Shown here piece by piece: positions 24,416 through 35,889 of a stretch of DNA of 64,000 nt. How positions within the stretch are numbered: the stretch's first letter is position 1; each line of letters begins with the position of its first letter. This stretch comes from Fragilariopsis cylindrus CCMP1102 (Eukaryota > Bacillariophyta > Bacillariophyceae > Bacillariales > Bacillariaceae): contig FMBT01000337.1 in the NCBI GenBank assembly GCA_900095095.1, positions 186,001 through 250,000 on the forward strand, given 5' to 3'. The translations under genes were made by a program, and so were the position numbers. The notes beneath the pieces are model-generated. The model was not told the DNA's origin. It made no database searches and saw only the letters and a program-made list of their open reading frames with translations.

Positions 24416-25583
24416 TCAGAGAATCATTAAAGTTCCAGTAGTAGTTTCTTCCTTCTTTTTCTCGTCAATCATAATCTTTCCACAGTTTTCGGATTGTGTA
24501 TAATATACTAATGGCCAATCATGACCAAAAATTTCGTCTTCTTGGTTATTATTTTTGCCTGGTCGTAGATTTGTTACATCATAACAAATATTGATATTTT
24601 CCAAATTTACTGGTTTATTTGTTGATGGTACTGGATCATCTGTATTTAAATATTGTTGTGTATAATCTGCTTTTATACCACCAATGAATTTGAACCATAA
24701 TTTATACCAAATATACCACGTTGTTGGAATGGATCTAATAATGTAAGTTGAACAAAAGGCTTACTGTTGTATTTTTTCTCTTTTTATTAACTTCGTCAAC
24801 AGCAGAATCAGCAGTAAATGCACCTACTGATATACCAATGAAATGAATAGTTTTTAAACTATTCATTGCGCTGTCTTGATTTGCGAACAATTCTTGAGCA
24901 ACAATTTTACCTATACGTTGTCCATTATAACTTGCCTGTAATATATTCGTACTATATTTACTCCAATCAACAATATGATTATAATAAGCATTATTGTTGG
25001 ATTGTTGTTGCAACCGTTTCATTAATTCATCAGTATATCCATCTTGTCCACCAGCACCATGAAACACAATTGTTACATGTTCAACATCATTCCAAGAACC
25101 TCCTTCACTAGTCGACGAAGGTGGAGGGATAAACCTACTATCATTACCACTAGTTGAATCCTTATCATTTTTATTATTAATAGTATTTGGAATAAATAAT
25201 GAACCAATTCTTGAATATAGTTCAAGAAGAATTGGAGTGGCAACTACGAATAACAAAATAAATTTATTTCTTGTGAATAGTCCGGAGATATTACTGTTGT
25301 CAGCGGAAAAAGAAAGTGAAGTACTAGATTGTCGTTGTTGTTGTTGTTGTTGCTGCTGCCGCTGATGGTGGTGTCCCAATCGTCGCTGTACTGGTCGTCG
25401 TTCTAAGAATTTATTAATATCCTGTTGTTGTCGTGACGACGACGACGACGTTGTCCGTAGTAAACCGGCAACACCCCGATTTATGATATTATCGACTGGA
25501 AGGGCATGAGTAATAGTATTCGTAGCATCGAAGAATGCTATTGTTGCTAGTACGCGTATCAACAAAACTGTACTCCTTGTCAT
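24416..25583 (-). CDS. Secreted or anchored alpha/beta-hydrolase (lipase-like)
   Basis: Single-exon gene. The N terminus is a signal peptide (MTRSTVLLIRVLATIAFFDA), then a Gln-rich stretch and a membrane segment (KFILLFVVATPILLELYSRI). The hydrolase fold begins with VTIVFHGAGGQDGYTDEL, whose HGAGG is the oxyanion-hole strand, and the nucleophile elbow is FIGISVGAF, with the G-x-S-x-G serine. LTLLDPFQQRGIFG is the strand that carries the catalytic Asp in related lipases; HDWPLVYY near the end may supply the His. Frame breaks fall in an A run near 24773-24780 and near 24680. The substrate is unknown; an acylglycerol or ester is likely. Confidence 0.72.
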
Positions 25584-27233
25584 GGTGGATTGTGTGGTGT
25601 GGCTTATTTGTTGTACTGTACCTCTCGAATCTTGGTTGTGTACTGTGTACTCGTAAAATACTTCGCCAAATCACGAACAACGGAAGATTTTACAATAATG
25701 GCTGATAACTATGATTTTATGTTATGAACGTACCTATCATCATACACAAGTTGTAAGCACTAGTAGGACTTATTATGATTATACAGTTCTACTACACATA
25801 ATCATACAAAATTATGTTACATAGGTTGACACAACTATTCTTTTGGCGCGCCTTTGGAGACCACTAAGCAGGATAATCCAAATAACTATATAATAATTCT
25901 CATAAAATATTGTGATTACTTGCTAAGGAGTATGTTCTAAATTTTTAAATTTTTAAAAAACACTTATTTAACAGAATGTTCGAATTGTGTCCAATGATAA
26001 TTTTACGTTGAGCGATATCTACGACAATACTACGACACATTTTACTTCTAAGAAAGGTTCTTACCGTCTATTGATCGCGGCAACCTGCCACCCTCGTGGT
26101 ATGCGTTCCATGGGTAATTGAATGTAAGTGACATTTAAGCCATGTAACAATTCTCGCTAACGTTCGTCTGCTCTACCGTAAAGGAATCGCTACTCACTCA
26201 AATGTCGTGTAAAAGCTACGTACGAACTCGTCAAGGTACTCACACCGACCTAGCGGTAACAGATTGTACAGCGGTAACAATAAAGAAGAAATCTTGTCAC
26301 GTTTTTAACGTTGTTTTTTCTTACTCTTTCTTGTTTTTGCTCTCTGACCTTTTTTTCGCACGCCTTTTTTCTTTGAAACTGCCCCCACCAAAGACAATAG
26401 TAAGCTTTTCCCGTGATCTAGTCAATACAGTACGAAATTCAATGACAGCAGCACCCTAAAATTCTTAATTACCAACTACACCCGTCAAGTTTTCTTCTAT
26501 TGCTTGCTCCTATCTTGAATGAAGTCACACTTTGGCAAATAAAATATAAAAACAAATAGTGTATTACAACCAATCCACAATCCATTTACTGTAAGTAATT
26601 GTATATAAACCTTGATTACAAAAGATTAATTGATCATGGCGGTAAATTATAGAAAGTTTATTGGCGCCCCCGCCTACAACTACCGGTAGAAAGAATGAAA
26701 ATGAATCGTATCGAATCATTGCTTTGTAGTTGTGCAAGTCCAAATTGCATTCATTTTTACGTCATGATGTGACATATTATGCTGCTTTTTCCGTGAAGGA
26801 TGTTTTTTTTCTGTCTTCGTGACCGGATTTTGTTCTGCCTGATGAATGAATTAGAGAGATTTAGCCCGCCATTTTTTCGATCGATTCGATTCAATCCCGG
26901 TTTTGATCCTTGCAGTCAATTGTGTTTGTTTGTGGGTGGGGTGGGGTGAGAGAGAGAGAGAGAGATGAAGAATTGCTGCATTTTTTTGTTTCGGAATTCC
27001 CCGGAACTTTTTTCTTCATGGATTCCATGATTGCTTTCTTGTTGCTGCGCGCTACATACTAGTAGTCTGTCTTCATTCTATTCCGAGTTAACTGTATCGC
27101 ATCTCTCTAACTATAGATCTTTCTGTTTTTTTTTTTCTGTTCTCGTATGCAGTCAGTATTATTTCATCGTTCATTGAGTCCAGGAGAATCAGAATCAGAA
27201 TCATCCAAAAAAGATTAAATACGAATAATAATA
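25584..27233. other. Intergenic region upstream of AP2 gene
   Basis: 1.65 kb with no supported gene; contains a (ga)n run at 26949-26966 and a t run near 27130. The open frame at 26202-26459 has no family resemblance. Confidence 0.55.
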
Positions 27234-30200
27234 ATGAATGAAAGATCATCCACAAGAACCACATCGAAAGCAGTAGCTATGAGTAGTTGTACAGCAGTAC
27301 AAGATGATTTCACTACACCTGATCGATCAAAGCAATGTTGGCTGCTGCAGCCAACGGTCATCATGGACATCATCATCATCATCGTCATCATAATAGCACA
27401 GAAGAAAAGAAAGAAGATCGAATGAATAGTAGCAACAATACCACGAATGATAATATCAATAGTAGTACTAATAGTACATTAGTAACACCATCTGATTCCT
27501 TTTCAACAGCTGCTGCAAATAGGAAAGAAAATGCTGCTGCAGCTGCACGAGCAGCAGCATCGAAGAAGAAGAATACGACGACGACGACGTCTGCATCATC
27601 TGTGTCTACAAGTACAAGTATGATAAAACAGGAGGATAATAAACTAGTTAGATTTGATAATAACAATAACACAAAGAATCAACAGCAGCAGCAGGATCAG
27701 GAACAACAGAAGAAATATGTTCTGTAGGATCTGCTGATGGAGGGGAATCATCATCATCATTATCTCCAACTTCTTCATCAAAACTTGGTTTAGTATCTCG
27801 TAGAGGTAGAAGTACATCATTATCATCACCGGGTAGTCGATCATTAGTACCACCACCAATCGGTGCTATACCATCAAAGGAAGCAGCGGAAGCTGCTGCT
27901 GCTGTATTAGAATTTAAAACATTTCGTAGTCCGGAACGGAGATACCAAAAAGAAACTAAAGATGATGAGAATAGTGAAGAAAACAATAATAATAGCAATA
28001 GTGTTGGTAGTAGTATACACCCTCCGAATTCATCATTAGCACCAAGAGATAATACTTCTACTAAAGCTTCCGGTGATGATACACTCCCCAAGAAAAAAAG
28101 TTCAACAGCAGCAACATTAATATCAACAACAAGTGCTCATAATACATCTTCGTTCAAAAAGAGTAGTAATGTTACTTTTTCACCGGTACCATTACCGAGA
28201 ATTTCTGGTGATAAGGTGAGAGTTTTTGAGACAAATAGTTTATCTTTTGAGAGAGAGAGAGAGAGAAAGATATCAAATAAGGATGTGATGTTTATTTCTC
28301 TTTTAATTCTCTGGGTGTGATGTCATGTCAGTGTGAATGGATTCTCATTTTTTTTTTTTTTTTTTCCCTCGTTTTGTTATGATGATAATCACAGTTTATG
28401 AAAACACCTATAAAATCACCGACAGGAGGACGATTCACAAGTCTACCAACTTTAGACGATGATGCATTGGGGTCACCGGGTGCTATATTTCTTTCTCCTA
28501 CTCGTACTCCAACGTATTTTCATCATATCGATAGAAATGCCACCACAACTACCAATCTGAAAGATAGTGCCGTTTCTGCCATTGGTTCTTCTACGGATTC
28601 ATGCACGAACGTCACCAGAGCAGCACTACCACTAACGCCACGAACACCAAAATATGGTGCTGGTGGATTTGGTGGTGTTGGTGATCAATTGGATGGTGGT
28701 CGACTCTTGGCAACTCCTACAGATTTTGCCTATGATTATGGGAAGAACACTGGAACAACGCCTGGTTCCTTACTCGATACATCGAACGTATTGGCATGGT
28801 TGCATTCACCCACAGCGAATGGATTATTTTCACCGGGTGGACTGGGTTCTATGTTGAATACACCTCGGGCTGGTGGTACAGGATCAATCCTAAGGACACC
28901 GCATACACCGACGTTTAGTACATCCTTCTTCTTTTCAGATGTTGCTGGTTTGCCAAGAGGAGATTGTGCATCACCTACCAAGTCTCCTGCAAAATCTCAT
29001 ATTGGTGTTGCTGCTGCAGCTGGGGGTGGTGCCACTGCCACCAACGCTTCTGATCCTGGCGGAAAACAACGAGGTACGAATAATGGTCGTGGTAACAACA
29101 ACATTATCTGTATTTCTCCTCTGTCCTCATATCACAAATCAAAGAATGGTCCATTAGGACCGAATTCTCCCAAGATCAATTACAAGGATATGTTTGCATC
29201 TCCTGCCGAACGATCAGGAATGGCGATGCTGGGACGAAAAGCTCATGGTGGTACTACTGGTGGGGTTCAACGTGGAGGTAATTTAGACGCTGTTCATTTA
29301 GCAGAACGCGATTTGATGGAAGATGAAGACCTGAGCGTTCTGCTACAGTTAGCTTCTAGTACACCTCGTCCGGCAGCGGCAGTATCAGGAGGATCAGGAA
29401 TTTCCACCAACGATCGTACGGCTGTGACATCATCAGCATCTACTACGACTGCTGCAGATGGTACGACTGTCTTCCGATCATCGTCTCGAGATGGCAAAAA
29501 TGGCGAGAATGAAAACCTACCGTCGCTTCAGCTTCCCATTATTGGTGATCAAGCCGGTGATGTACAAGGTACAACGCTTACCAGAAAAATTCATTCGCGA
29601 GATCACTATGATAATATGACAGATGATCGAGGAATAAGACCGATTCATCAAACGAGTGGCGGATCTACTGTTGGTACCACAAAAAACAATAATGCGTCCG
29701 ATAATGGGTATACACCACCAATCACCGGTAGTATGCAACATCCAGCTCAACGTAGCGCTTACCCTATGCCAACGCATTTTCCTCCCCATCACGAATCACC
29801 ATATTATCCTTCATTACATCCTGCGATGACACACGGAGGGAGTATGCGTGTCATTGTAGGTGGACCGCCTCCAAATCGTGGAGGGAAATCTTCTGGGGAT
29901 TCGTCACAGCGTGTTCGGACCTATACGATCGGTCCTCGTGGGGAATACCCACCACCTCCTTACCCTCCTCCACCGTCACATTATCCGCATCATCGCCCAG
30001 CTCATCCTCCACCTCATGCTCATCTACATCCACACTATAGTCGCTATCCGCCGCCACCACCTCCTCATCCTCACAGCCATAGTCAAAACGCACATAGGCA
30101 GCATATGCCTCTGTATGGGGGAGCACCTCCCACCAAAGCTAAAACGGGGAAGAAACAATCATTGGGGAAGACAACTAATACTAGTAAAACTGGAGTGAAA

Positions 30201-30671
30201 CGTCCAGCTACAACATCGGCACCGAAAGCACCACCATCCGCGAAAAAGGCAAAGAAACCGTCATCACAGAGCGCACCAAAGAAGAAAAATAGATCGCCAC
30301 CACTGGTTGACAAGGCAGAACGTCTTGCTGCTGCAGCAACCATAGAAGCTGTCAATCAAGCTAGTGGTGGAAAGAATAACAAGGCTGCGGCTCTTGCTGC
30401 AGCTATTCTTCGGGGCGTTACTATGCGGCCATCGGGAAAATGGCAAGCACAACTTTACTTTGCGGGGAAATCAAGATATATTGGTGTTTTTGATACACGG
30501 GAAAAAGCAGCTCTTGCGTACGAAATTGCAAGAGAAAAATTGAAATCCGAAAAATCAGCTGAAGGTGGGGGTGTATTGAGTCCGAAGAGAACAGAAGCAG
30601 CAGTCAACGCAGCACGGAAAGCGGCGTTTGAAGGTGTAAACGAACGCGATCCTAGGCTAGCAGGGAAATAA
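27234..30671 (+). CDS. AP2/ERF-domain transcription regulator with low-complexity His/Pro region
   Basis: Exons 27234..28215 and 28395..30671. The DNA-binding domain is near the C terminus (30411-30545): RGVTMRPSGKWQAQLYFAGK followed by SRYIGVFDTREKAALAYEIA, with the WQAQ and YIGVFDT strands and the LAYE helix of AP2. A long disordered N-terminal part is rich in proline-directed Ser/Thr sites (SPTRTPT, TPRTPK, SPTKSPAKS), which hints at cyclin-dependent or MAP kinase control. A His/Pro-rich block (HYPHHRPAHPPPHAHLHPHY) and a basic nuclear signal (KKAKKPSSQSAPKKKNRSPP) precede the domain. Exon 1 has frame breaks at two A runs (27329-27331 and 27713-27715), each fixed by one A. Diatom AP2 proteins are mostly uncharacterised; targets are unknown. 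Confidence 0.88.
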
Positions 30672-31072
30672 TTCTTTCACGGGGTTGAACAACAACAAAC
30701 AATTTTTTTAACAATACATTTTGTCAATGATAAGTTACTAGATAAATACTAGATTACTGTACTTCAAGTAGTGTATTATCATTATTATTTGCTGGCATTT
30801 CTCCATGGAAAATTCACTCAAATTTTTAATTCTAGAAACATCTAAACTTAATAAAAATTACAAATTATCGAACATACCAACGCCAATTTATCTTTACATA
30901 ATAATAATTGTAGCAGCAGGAAGTAGTTGTGTACGGTGCAAAGCACTCAGACATCAGCTGAAACGATAGATCTAACTTCCGTTTGCTTTTTTGTCTGATA
31001 TTCATTTGGATATTCAATAAAAGTAAAATCTAATCTAATTATGTAAATTAACAATCTGAGGGAGTTCTTTTT
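30672..31072. other. Convergent 3' intergenic region
   Basis: AT-rich; nothing recognised. Confidence 0.6.
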
Positions 31073-32869
31073 TCAAATGTTCATCTGACGCAATGCATTG
31101 TATTCCCCACGTTGTCTTCCAAACCCGTATTGATCCTTTAGAAAGACATGCCATATGCCGTAACCAAAGAAGACTAAGGCAAAGAATCGGAACCAATGAA
31201 AACTCCTTGATTTTTCCTTCTTCAATGTATTATTTGAAGTCGGAATTTCCAATGGCTCGCTTTTATCTTTATTAGGATTGTTCGTACTACGACTACTACC
31301 CCCGGTATTCCCTCCTCCAGCGTGGGACACAACATAGTCGTCATCAATAGCAGGACCAAGCCTAGTTTTGACTTTTTGAGGATCTGGGAATTGTTTTACA
31401 ATGTTCATGTTGTCAATAGTTTTCGCAGCAATTTCTTGACACGAACCAAAGAGGGATGCAGAATTAGTATATTTATCAGGTATTTCAGGAATCCATCCTT
31501 CCTTTACACCTCTCGAAAAATCCCATTCCGCGAATGCTCCGCCTTCCATCTTTAGTGTATAGAAGAACCAGCCACTTGATGCACCAGTATCGACACTTTC
31601 ATACGAAACCATTTGAGCTTGGACATGATGTTCCAAGAATTCCTTCCTTTCTTCGCTCAACGTTCGCTCCATCATTGCTACCTTTTGATCCATCTGATTT
31701 TTTGGGTCCTGAATTTCTTTCATAATTTCTTTCACCATTTCCTTCGGTAGAATATCATATGCCGCACTCCATTCACCAACAATCCTTGAAACTCCATTAG
31801 ATGGTTTAGTGTTCTTCGGATGATCTTCATAACAACAACTAGATGTTTCTTTAGCAAGTTTGGCACAGGTATATGCAATATGCTGCTTTGGAGAAAGGGC
31901 ACGTTCGTTTTGATTAAAAACATGATAGTAGTGACTATCAATGTAGGTGTTGTTGTGCAGATTAGAATCATCCCACCATCCATTATTCCAATTGGCAGCA
32001 TTAAACGAATCAGTCATGTATACCGCTGTATTATCTCCCATAATATCTCGAACGATTTTGAACGCATCGTTACTGTATTTTTCAATCTGAGTCTGGGGAC
32101 AGTTTACAAACGGAGAGTTTAAGATACCAAAACCTGTAACTACATCTCGCAAGTTGTCATCCATGATGGCTTGCGATATGTCCTTGATGGCATCGAGGCT
32201 TCGATTGACGTTTTCCGGCGACGTAATCCAATGCTGACACTCGGAAGCTTCTGGTAAGGATTCTCCAGTAACTTCGAAGCCATCCTGTGAACCAAATGTT
32301 GTATGCATATCGATCCAAACGTTGATGTTGTATTGTCGACACCAACCAACAAATCGAACAAAGTACAACCATTGTCCATCGATCCAAGGTTCGTCATCTA
32401 AAATATCATTCATTACATAATGTGGAAGGGGAACTCTTACGTACTCAACATTTGCCACTTCTGACAGGAATTTAACATCGTCCTTCGTTACAAAATTATC
32501 CCAATGAAAGCTCATATATTCCTTGGCGAGTGCCTTATTGGGAAATGAACTGAGTAAGGTTTTTTCATCCGTAGGATAATCTTTTGTAATATCCTCCGTC
32601 AGTGTTTCAATCAAATGTGGTTTACAGGAATACAAATCGCAATATTTGTGTTTTTGACTGGAGGCTGGTGGCGCACTGATTTGATTAGGATAGAAACACC
32701 AGTCCCCTTGTAGTTGACATGAATTCAATGCAAATAAATATGGAGTAATGAATCTTTCTGCCAAAAGCCACCCCCCAATATTCACGCCTCTAATAAATTG
32801 TTTCTCAGCGACGACACTGGCAGTACAAGCGACGGAAATAACTAAAAGGAATATGGTGATCAATTTCAT
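31073..32869 (-). CDS. Membrane-anchored GH5 exo-beta-1,3-glucanase-like protein, acid/base Glu replaced
   Basis: A 598-residue intact single-exon protein. Signal peptide (residues 1-21), then the GH5 hallmark FIRGVNIGGWLLAERFITPYL, as in fungal exo-1,3-beta-glucanases. Further blocks are NVEYVRVPLPHY, NINVWIDMHTTFGSQDG and NNTYIDSHYYHVF. The nucleophile is present: E366 in RIVGEWSAAYD. The acid/base position is not: family members read NEP, here N251-S252-P253 (codon TCT at 32114-32116). A membrane span at about residues 556-576 and a basic tail follow a Ser/Gly linker. In diatoms such proteins are expected to act on chrysolaminarin or callose-like beta-1,3-glucans. Without the acid/base residue it may be inactive, a binding protein, or use another residue. 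Confidence 0.88.
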   Translation of the reverse strand: MKLITIFLLVISVACTASVVAEKQFIRGVNIGGWLLAERFITPYLFALNSCQLQGDWCFYPNQISAPPASSQKHKYCDLYSCKPHLIETLTEDITKDYPTDEKTLLSSFPNKALAKEYMSFHWDNFVTKDDVKFLSEVANVEYVRVPLPHYVMNDILDDEPWIDGQWLYFVRFVGWCRQYNINVWIDMHTTFGSQDGFEVTGESLPEASECQHWITSPENVNRSLDAIKDISQAIMDDNLRDVVTGFGILNSPFVNCPQTQIEKYSNDAFKIVRDIMGDNTAVYMTDSFNAANWNNGWWDDSNLHNNTYIDSHYYHVFNQNERALSPKQHIAYTCAKLAKETSSCCYEDHPKNTKPSNGVSRIVGEWSAAYDILPKEMVKEIMKEIQDPKNQMDQKVAMMERTLSEERKEFLEHHVQAQMVSYESVDTGASSGWFFYTLKMEGGAFAEWDFSRGVKEGWIPEIPDKYTNSASLFGSCQEIAAKTIDNMNIVKQFPDPQKVKTRLGPAIDDDYVVSHAGGGNTGGSSRSTNNPNKDKSEPLEIPTSNNTLKKEKSRSFHWFRFFALVFFGYGIWHVFLKDQYGFGRQRGEYNALRQMNI

Positions 32870-33566
32870 CGTTAGACTTTCGTTCGTATAACGTTAGTTG
32901 TTCGACTTTATTGCATTAAAATTAATTAATCTTCGATGTTGTGTAGAATTTTGAGTGAAATAGTGAGCTTCTCTCCTTAGTATTCGTCTTGTCCGTGGCT
33001 TCAGCAACAGCAACGCACAGTACAAGCCCAGTTGATAAGTTGAAAAATTGTCACAGCGGCGTTTTTGTAAGAAAAGACAAGATCATAAGATTGAAAATGG
33101 CAAAGATTCGAAATTCATTCGCTTCGACTTGTTTTTCATAAGTAGCCATCACTACAATCTCAAAAGGTAAAAATTACAAATACTGACTGTATCATGTTCC
33201 TGCGAAAATAAAAATTGAGCAAACTATTCTTAGATTTTCCTGTCGTCCCCTATCAAACACAAAACTTCCATGAAAAAGGGGGAAGTTTTGTTTTTTATTG
33301 TTTTACATTTTTGCGCGTACCAAAAATGAATGGATGCGAGGTTGTGAAATTCACTTATTTTTTAGATAATATTTTTTACATGCTTTCTTCGAGATTTTTA
33401 CGTGCATTCTCGAATCTTTGGCTCGTCATCCAACAACAAACAAACGATACTGTAGCTGCCACACTACTGCCTTGTACCTTGACGACAAGTTAAGAGAGAG
33501 TTTTCGTTCCAATACAATTATAGTATTTCATTTAGATTGATATTCGGAAGATCAGAATATATCACC
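32870..33566. other. Divergent promoter region of GH5 and pyruvate kinase genes
   Basis: No gene, repeat or RNA recognised. Confidence 0.6.
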
Positions 33567-35665
33567 ATGTTTTCTCAAGTAATTGCAAGACAATGTTGTC
33601 GACAAGTAACAAAGCAAGGAGTAGTAGTACCTGCGATGTCAGGACTTATTTCGTCGTCGTCGTCGTCGATGATGATTAATTCACGTCGTAGTTTCTCGGA
33701 CACGAAGTATACTGCAACACCACTTAAAACGAGCTTCAATCTAATCGATCCAATCTTGATTAATAGTAAAATTGGATCCTCGGAACACTCCCGTCTACCA
33801 CTGACGAAAATTGTTGCTACCATTGGACCGACATCTGAACAAGCAGAACCATTAAAAAAAGTCGTTGAAGCTGGAATGAAGATTATGAGACTGAATTTTT
33901 CCCATGCAACAACCGAAGAAGTCGAATTACGATTGACTAATCTTGCATTGTGTCAGGTACGTCATTTTTGTTTTTCTTTTTGACCTTACTATTATTAGGA
34001 GGGTAATCTGTCAAAGCAACATAATTTTTTGTTCTGCTATTCTTTCTTTTTGACTGTTGATGAAAGTAAATATGAAAGAAGACAAAAAAGTTGACTAACC
34101 ATTTTGTTGTTGTTGTTGTTGTTGTTTTATGTGTAGGACTCGTACGATTTTGATGGTCCAATCGATAAGGTACAAGACGTCCGAGCTACACTTCTTGATA
34201 CACGTGGACCAGAGATCCGATCGGGTAAATTAGCTCACGATGATTCGGGACATGAGACTATTCAACTTCAAAAGAATGACACCATTACACTTCAAACCTC
34301 TGAAGAATATGCAGAAGCATCAACAGATAAAGACCTGTTCATCAATTACAGCAAATTACATTTATGTATGAAACCTGGAATGAAAGTGTTGTTAGATGAT
34401 GGAGCTGCAATCCTCACCGTTGTATCAATCAACGAAAGCGATGGAACTGTTGTTTGTAGTGTCGACAATTCAGCAGAGTTACGTAGTCGTGCCGGTGTCA
34501 ATATACCTAATGCTGAAACAGACTTACCAGCTATGTCTGAAAAGGATAAAACAGATATCAAATATGGGTTAGAAATTGATGTCGATTATGTTGCTGCATC
34601 CTTCATCCAAACGGCTGATGGTGTAAGAGAAATTCGAAATTATATGATAGAATGTGCGAAGGAATTAGGTGTGGCTGATCGACCATTGCCTCTTATCATT
34701 TCTAAGATTGAAAGTGCATCAGCATTGAAACATTTCGATGAAATCCTTGAAGAATCGGACGGTATAATGGTTGCTAGGGGTGGTACGTCGTGATATATCT
34801 ATGATTTTGCTGAAGTATGCAGTCTGTCAAAGATTCTCACCGTCAATTTGTTTTACTAATGCTGTTCATGCAAACCGTCTCACCATTGTTATTTATATAC
34901 GATCTCTTTCTTGAACTGTGTTCATCATACTTCATTCAACTATTATTACGAATATTCTACTGCTCTGCCGTTAGACCTGGGAGTTGAGATTCCAATAATG
35001 CAAGTTACAAATGCACAAAAGGAGATGGTAGCTGCGTGCAATTCTGTAGGTAAACCTGTCATAGTAGCAACCCAAATGCTCGAAAGCATGGCAAAAAATC
35101 CTCGACCAACTCGGGCTGAAGTTTCTGATGTGACTAATGCCGTTTATGATGGTGCTGATGCAGTTATGACAAGTGGTGAAACAGCCAAAGGCAAATACCC
35201 TAACGAAACGATCAAAATGATGACGGATATCATTTTATCAGCCGAGCACTTTATGCGTCAGGTTCCTTGGATAGTTTATACGCTCCTCGATCAAGTTTGT
35301 TCACGGGTGACAGTAGCGATCCTATGACTGCGGTCGCCAAAGGAGCGGTCGCGGCCAGTTTAACTAACGACTGTAAGGCTATCTTGGTTTTTACAGAGAC
35401 TGGTAAGCTACCTTCCTTGGTAGCTGCTTTTCGACCGAACTGTCCAATTGTCACCTTTTGCCCCACTAGCAAAGTTGCCCGTCAGCTTATTTTGACCAGA
35501 GGCGTCTACCCGATAGTTGGACTGCAGGATACTACTGACGACGAAGAAATGATTGAAATTGCTATGAAAGAAGCTGAACGTATGGGCTTTGTCTCTAAGG
35601 GGGACTCTATTGCAGCCATTTATGCCGATCCAAAATCTACCACTTTCAAGCTTGCTCAAGTATAA
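33567..35665 (+). CDS. Pyruvate kinase, probably mitochondrial
   Basis: Exons 33567..33956, 34137..34782 and 34975..35665. Catalyses phosphoenolpyruvate + ADP to pyruvate + ATP. Seen motifs: [39 protein letters not shown], the B-domain edge, [30 protein letters not shown] with the catalytic Lys, MVARGDLGVEIP across intron 2, and [14 protein letters not shown] with [13 protein letters not shown]. The first ~45 residues ([15 protein letters not shown], then RRSFSD) look like a mitochondrial presequence. Diatoms are known to run the lower half of glycolysis in mitochondria, so this is a credible member of that set. One frame break in the C domain, at the gg run 35269-35270: an extra G gives [12 protein letters not shown]. 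Start ATG at 33567 preferred over 33537. Confidence 0.92.
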
Positions 35666-35797
35666 TTAAGTAGATTTTTATATGTACTAAAATTACATTT
35701 ACTACAAGTTCAATTTATTCGTCTATAGATGGATGTAAAATATTGCTTTACTTAAGATTAGAACTTTTAAATCTAAGCCAGCAGCTGCGTACTTGTA

Positions 35798-35838
35798 CTA
35801 CTAGCTACTAGCTACTAGCTACTAGCTACTAGCTACTA
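35798..35838. repeat. (ctactag)n short tandem repeat
   Basis: About six 7-base units between the convergent pyruvate kinase and sufD stop codons. Confidence 0.92.
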
Positions 35839-35889
35839 CATGGTAAAGAAGGTATTGGTGATTTCAACTAGCTGTCGTCGCGTTTTTAT

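Noticed and set aside
26202-26459. Open frame of 85 codons
   Set aside because: No recognisable motif and no exon partner; it lies in AT-rich promoter sequence.
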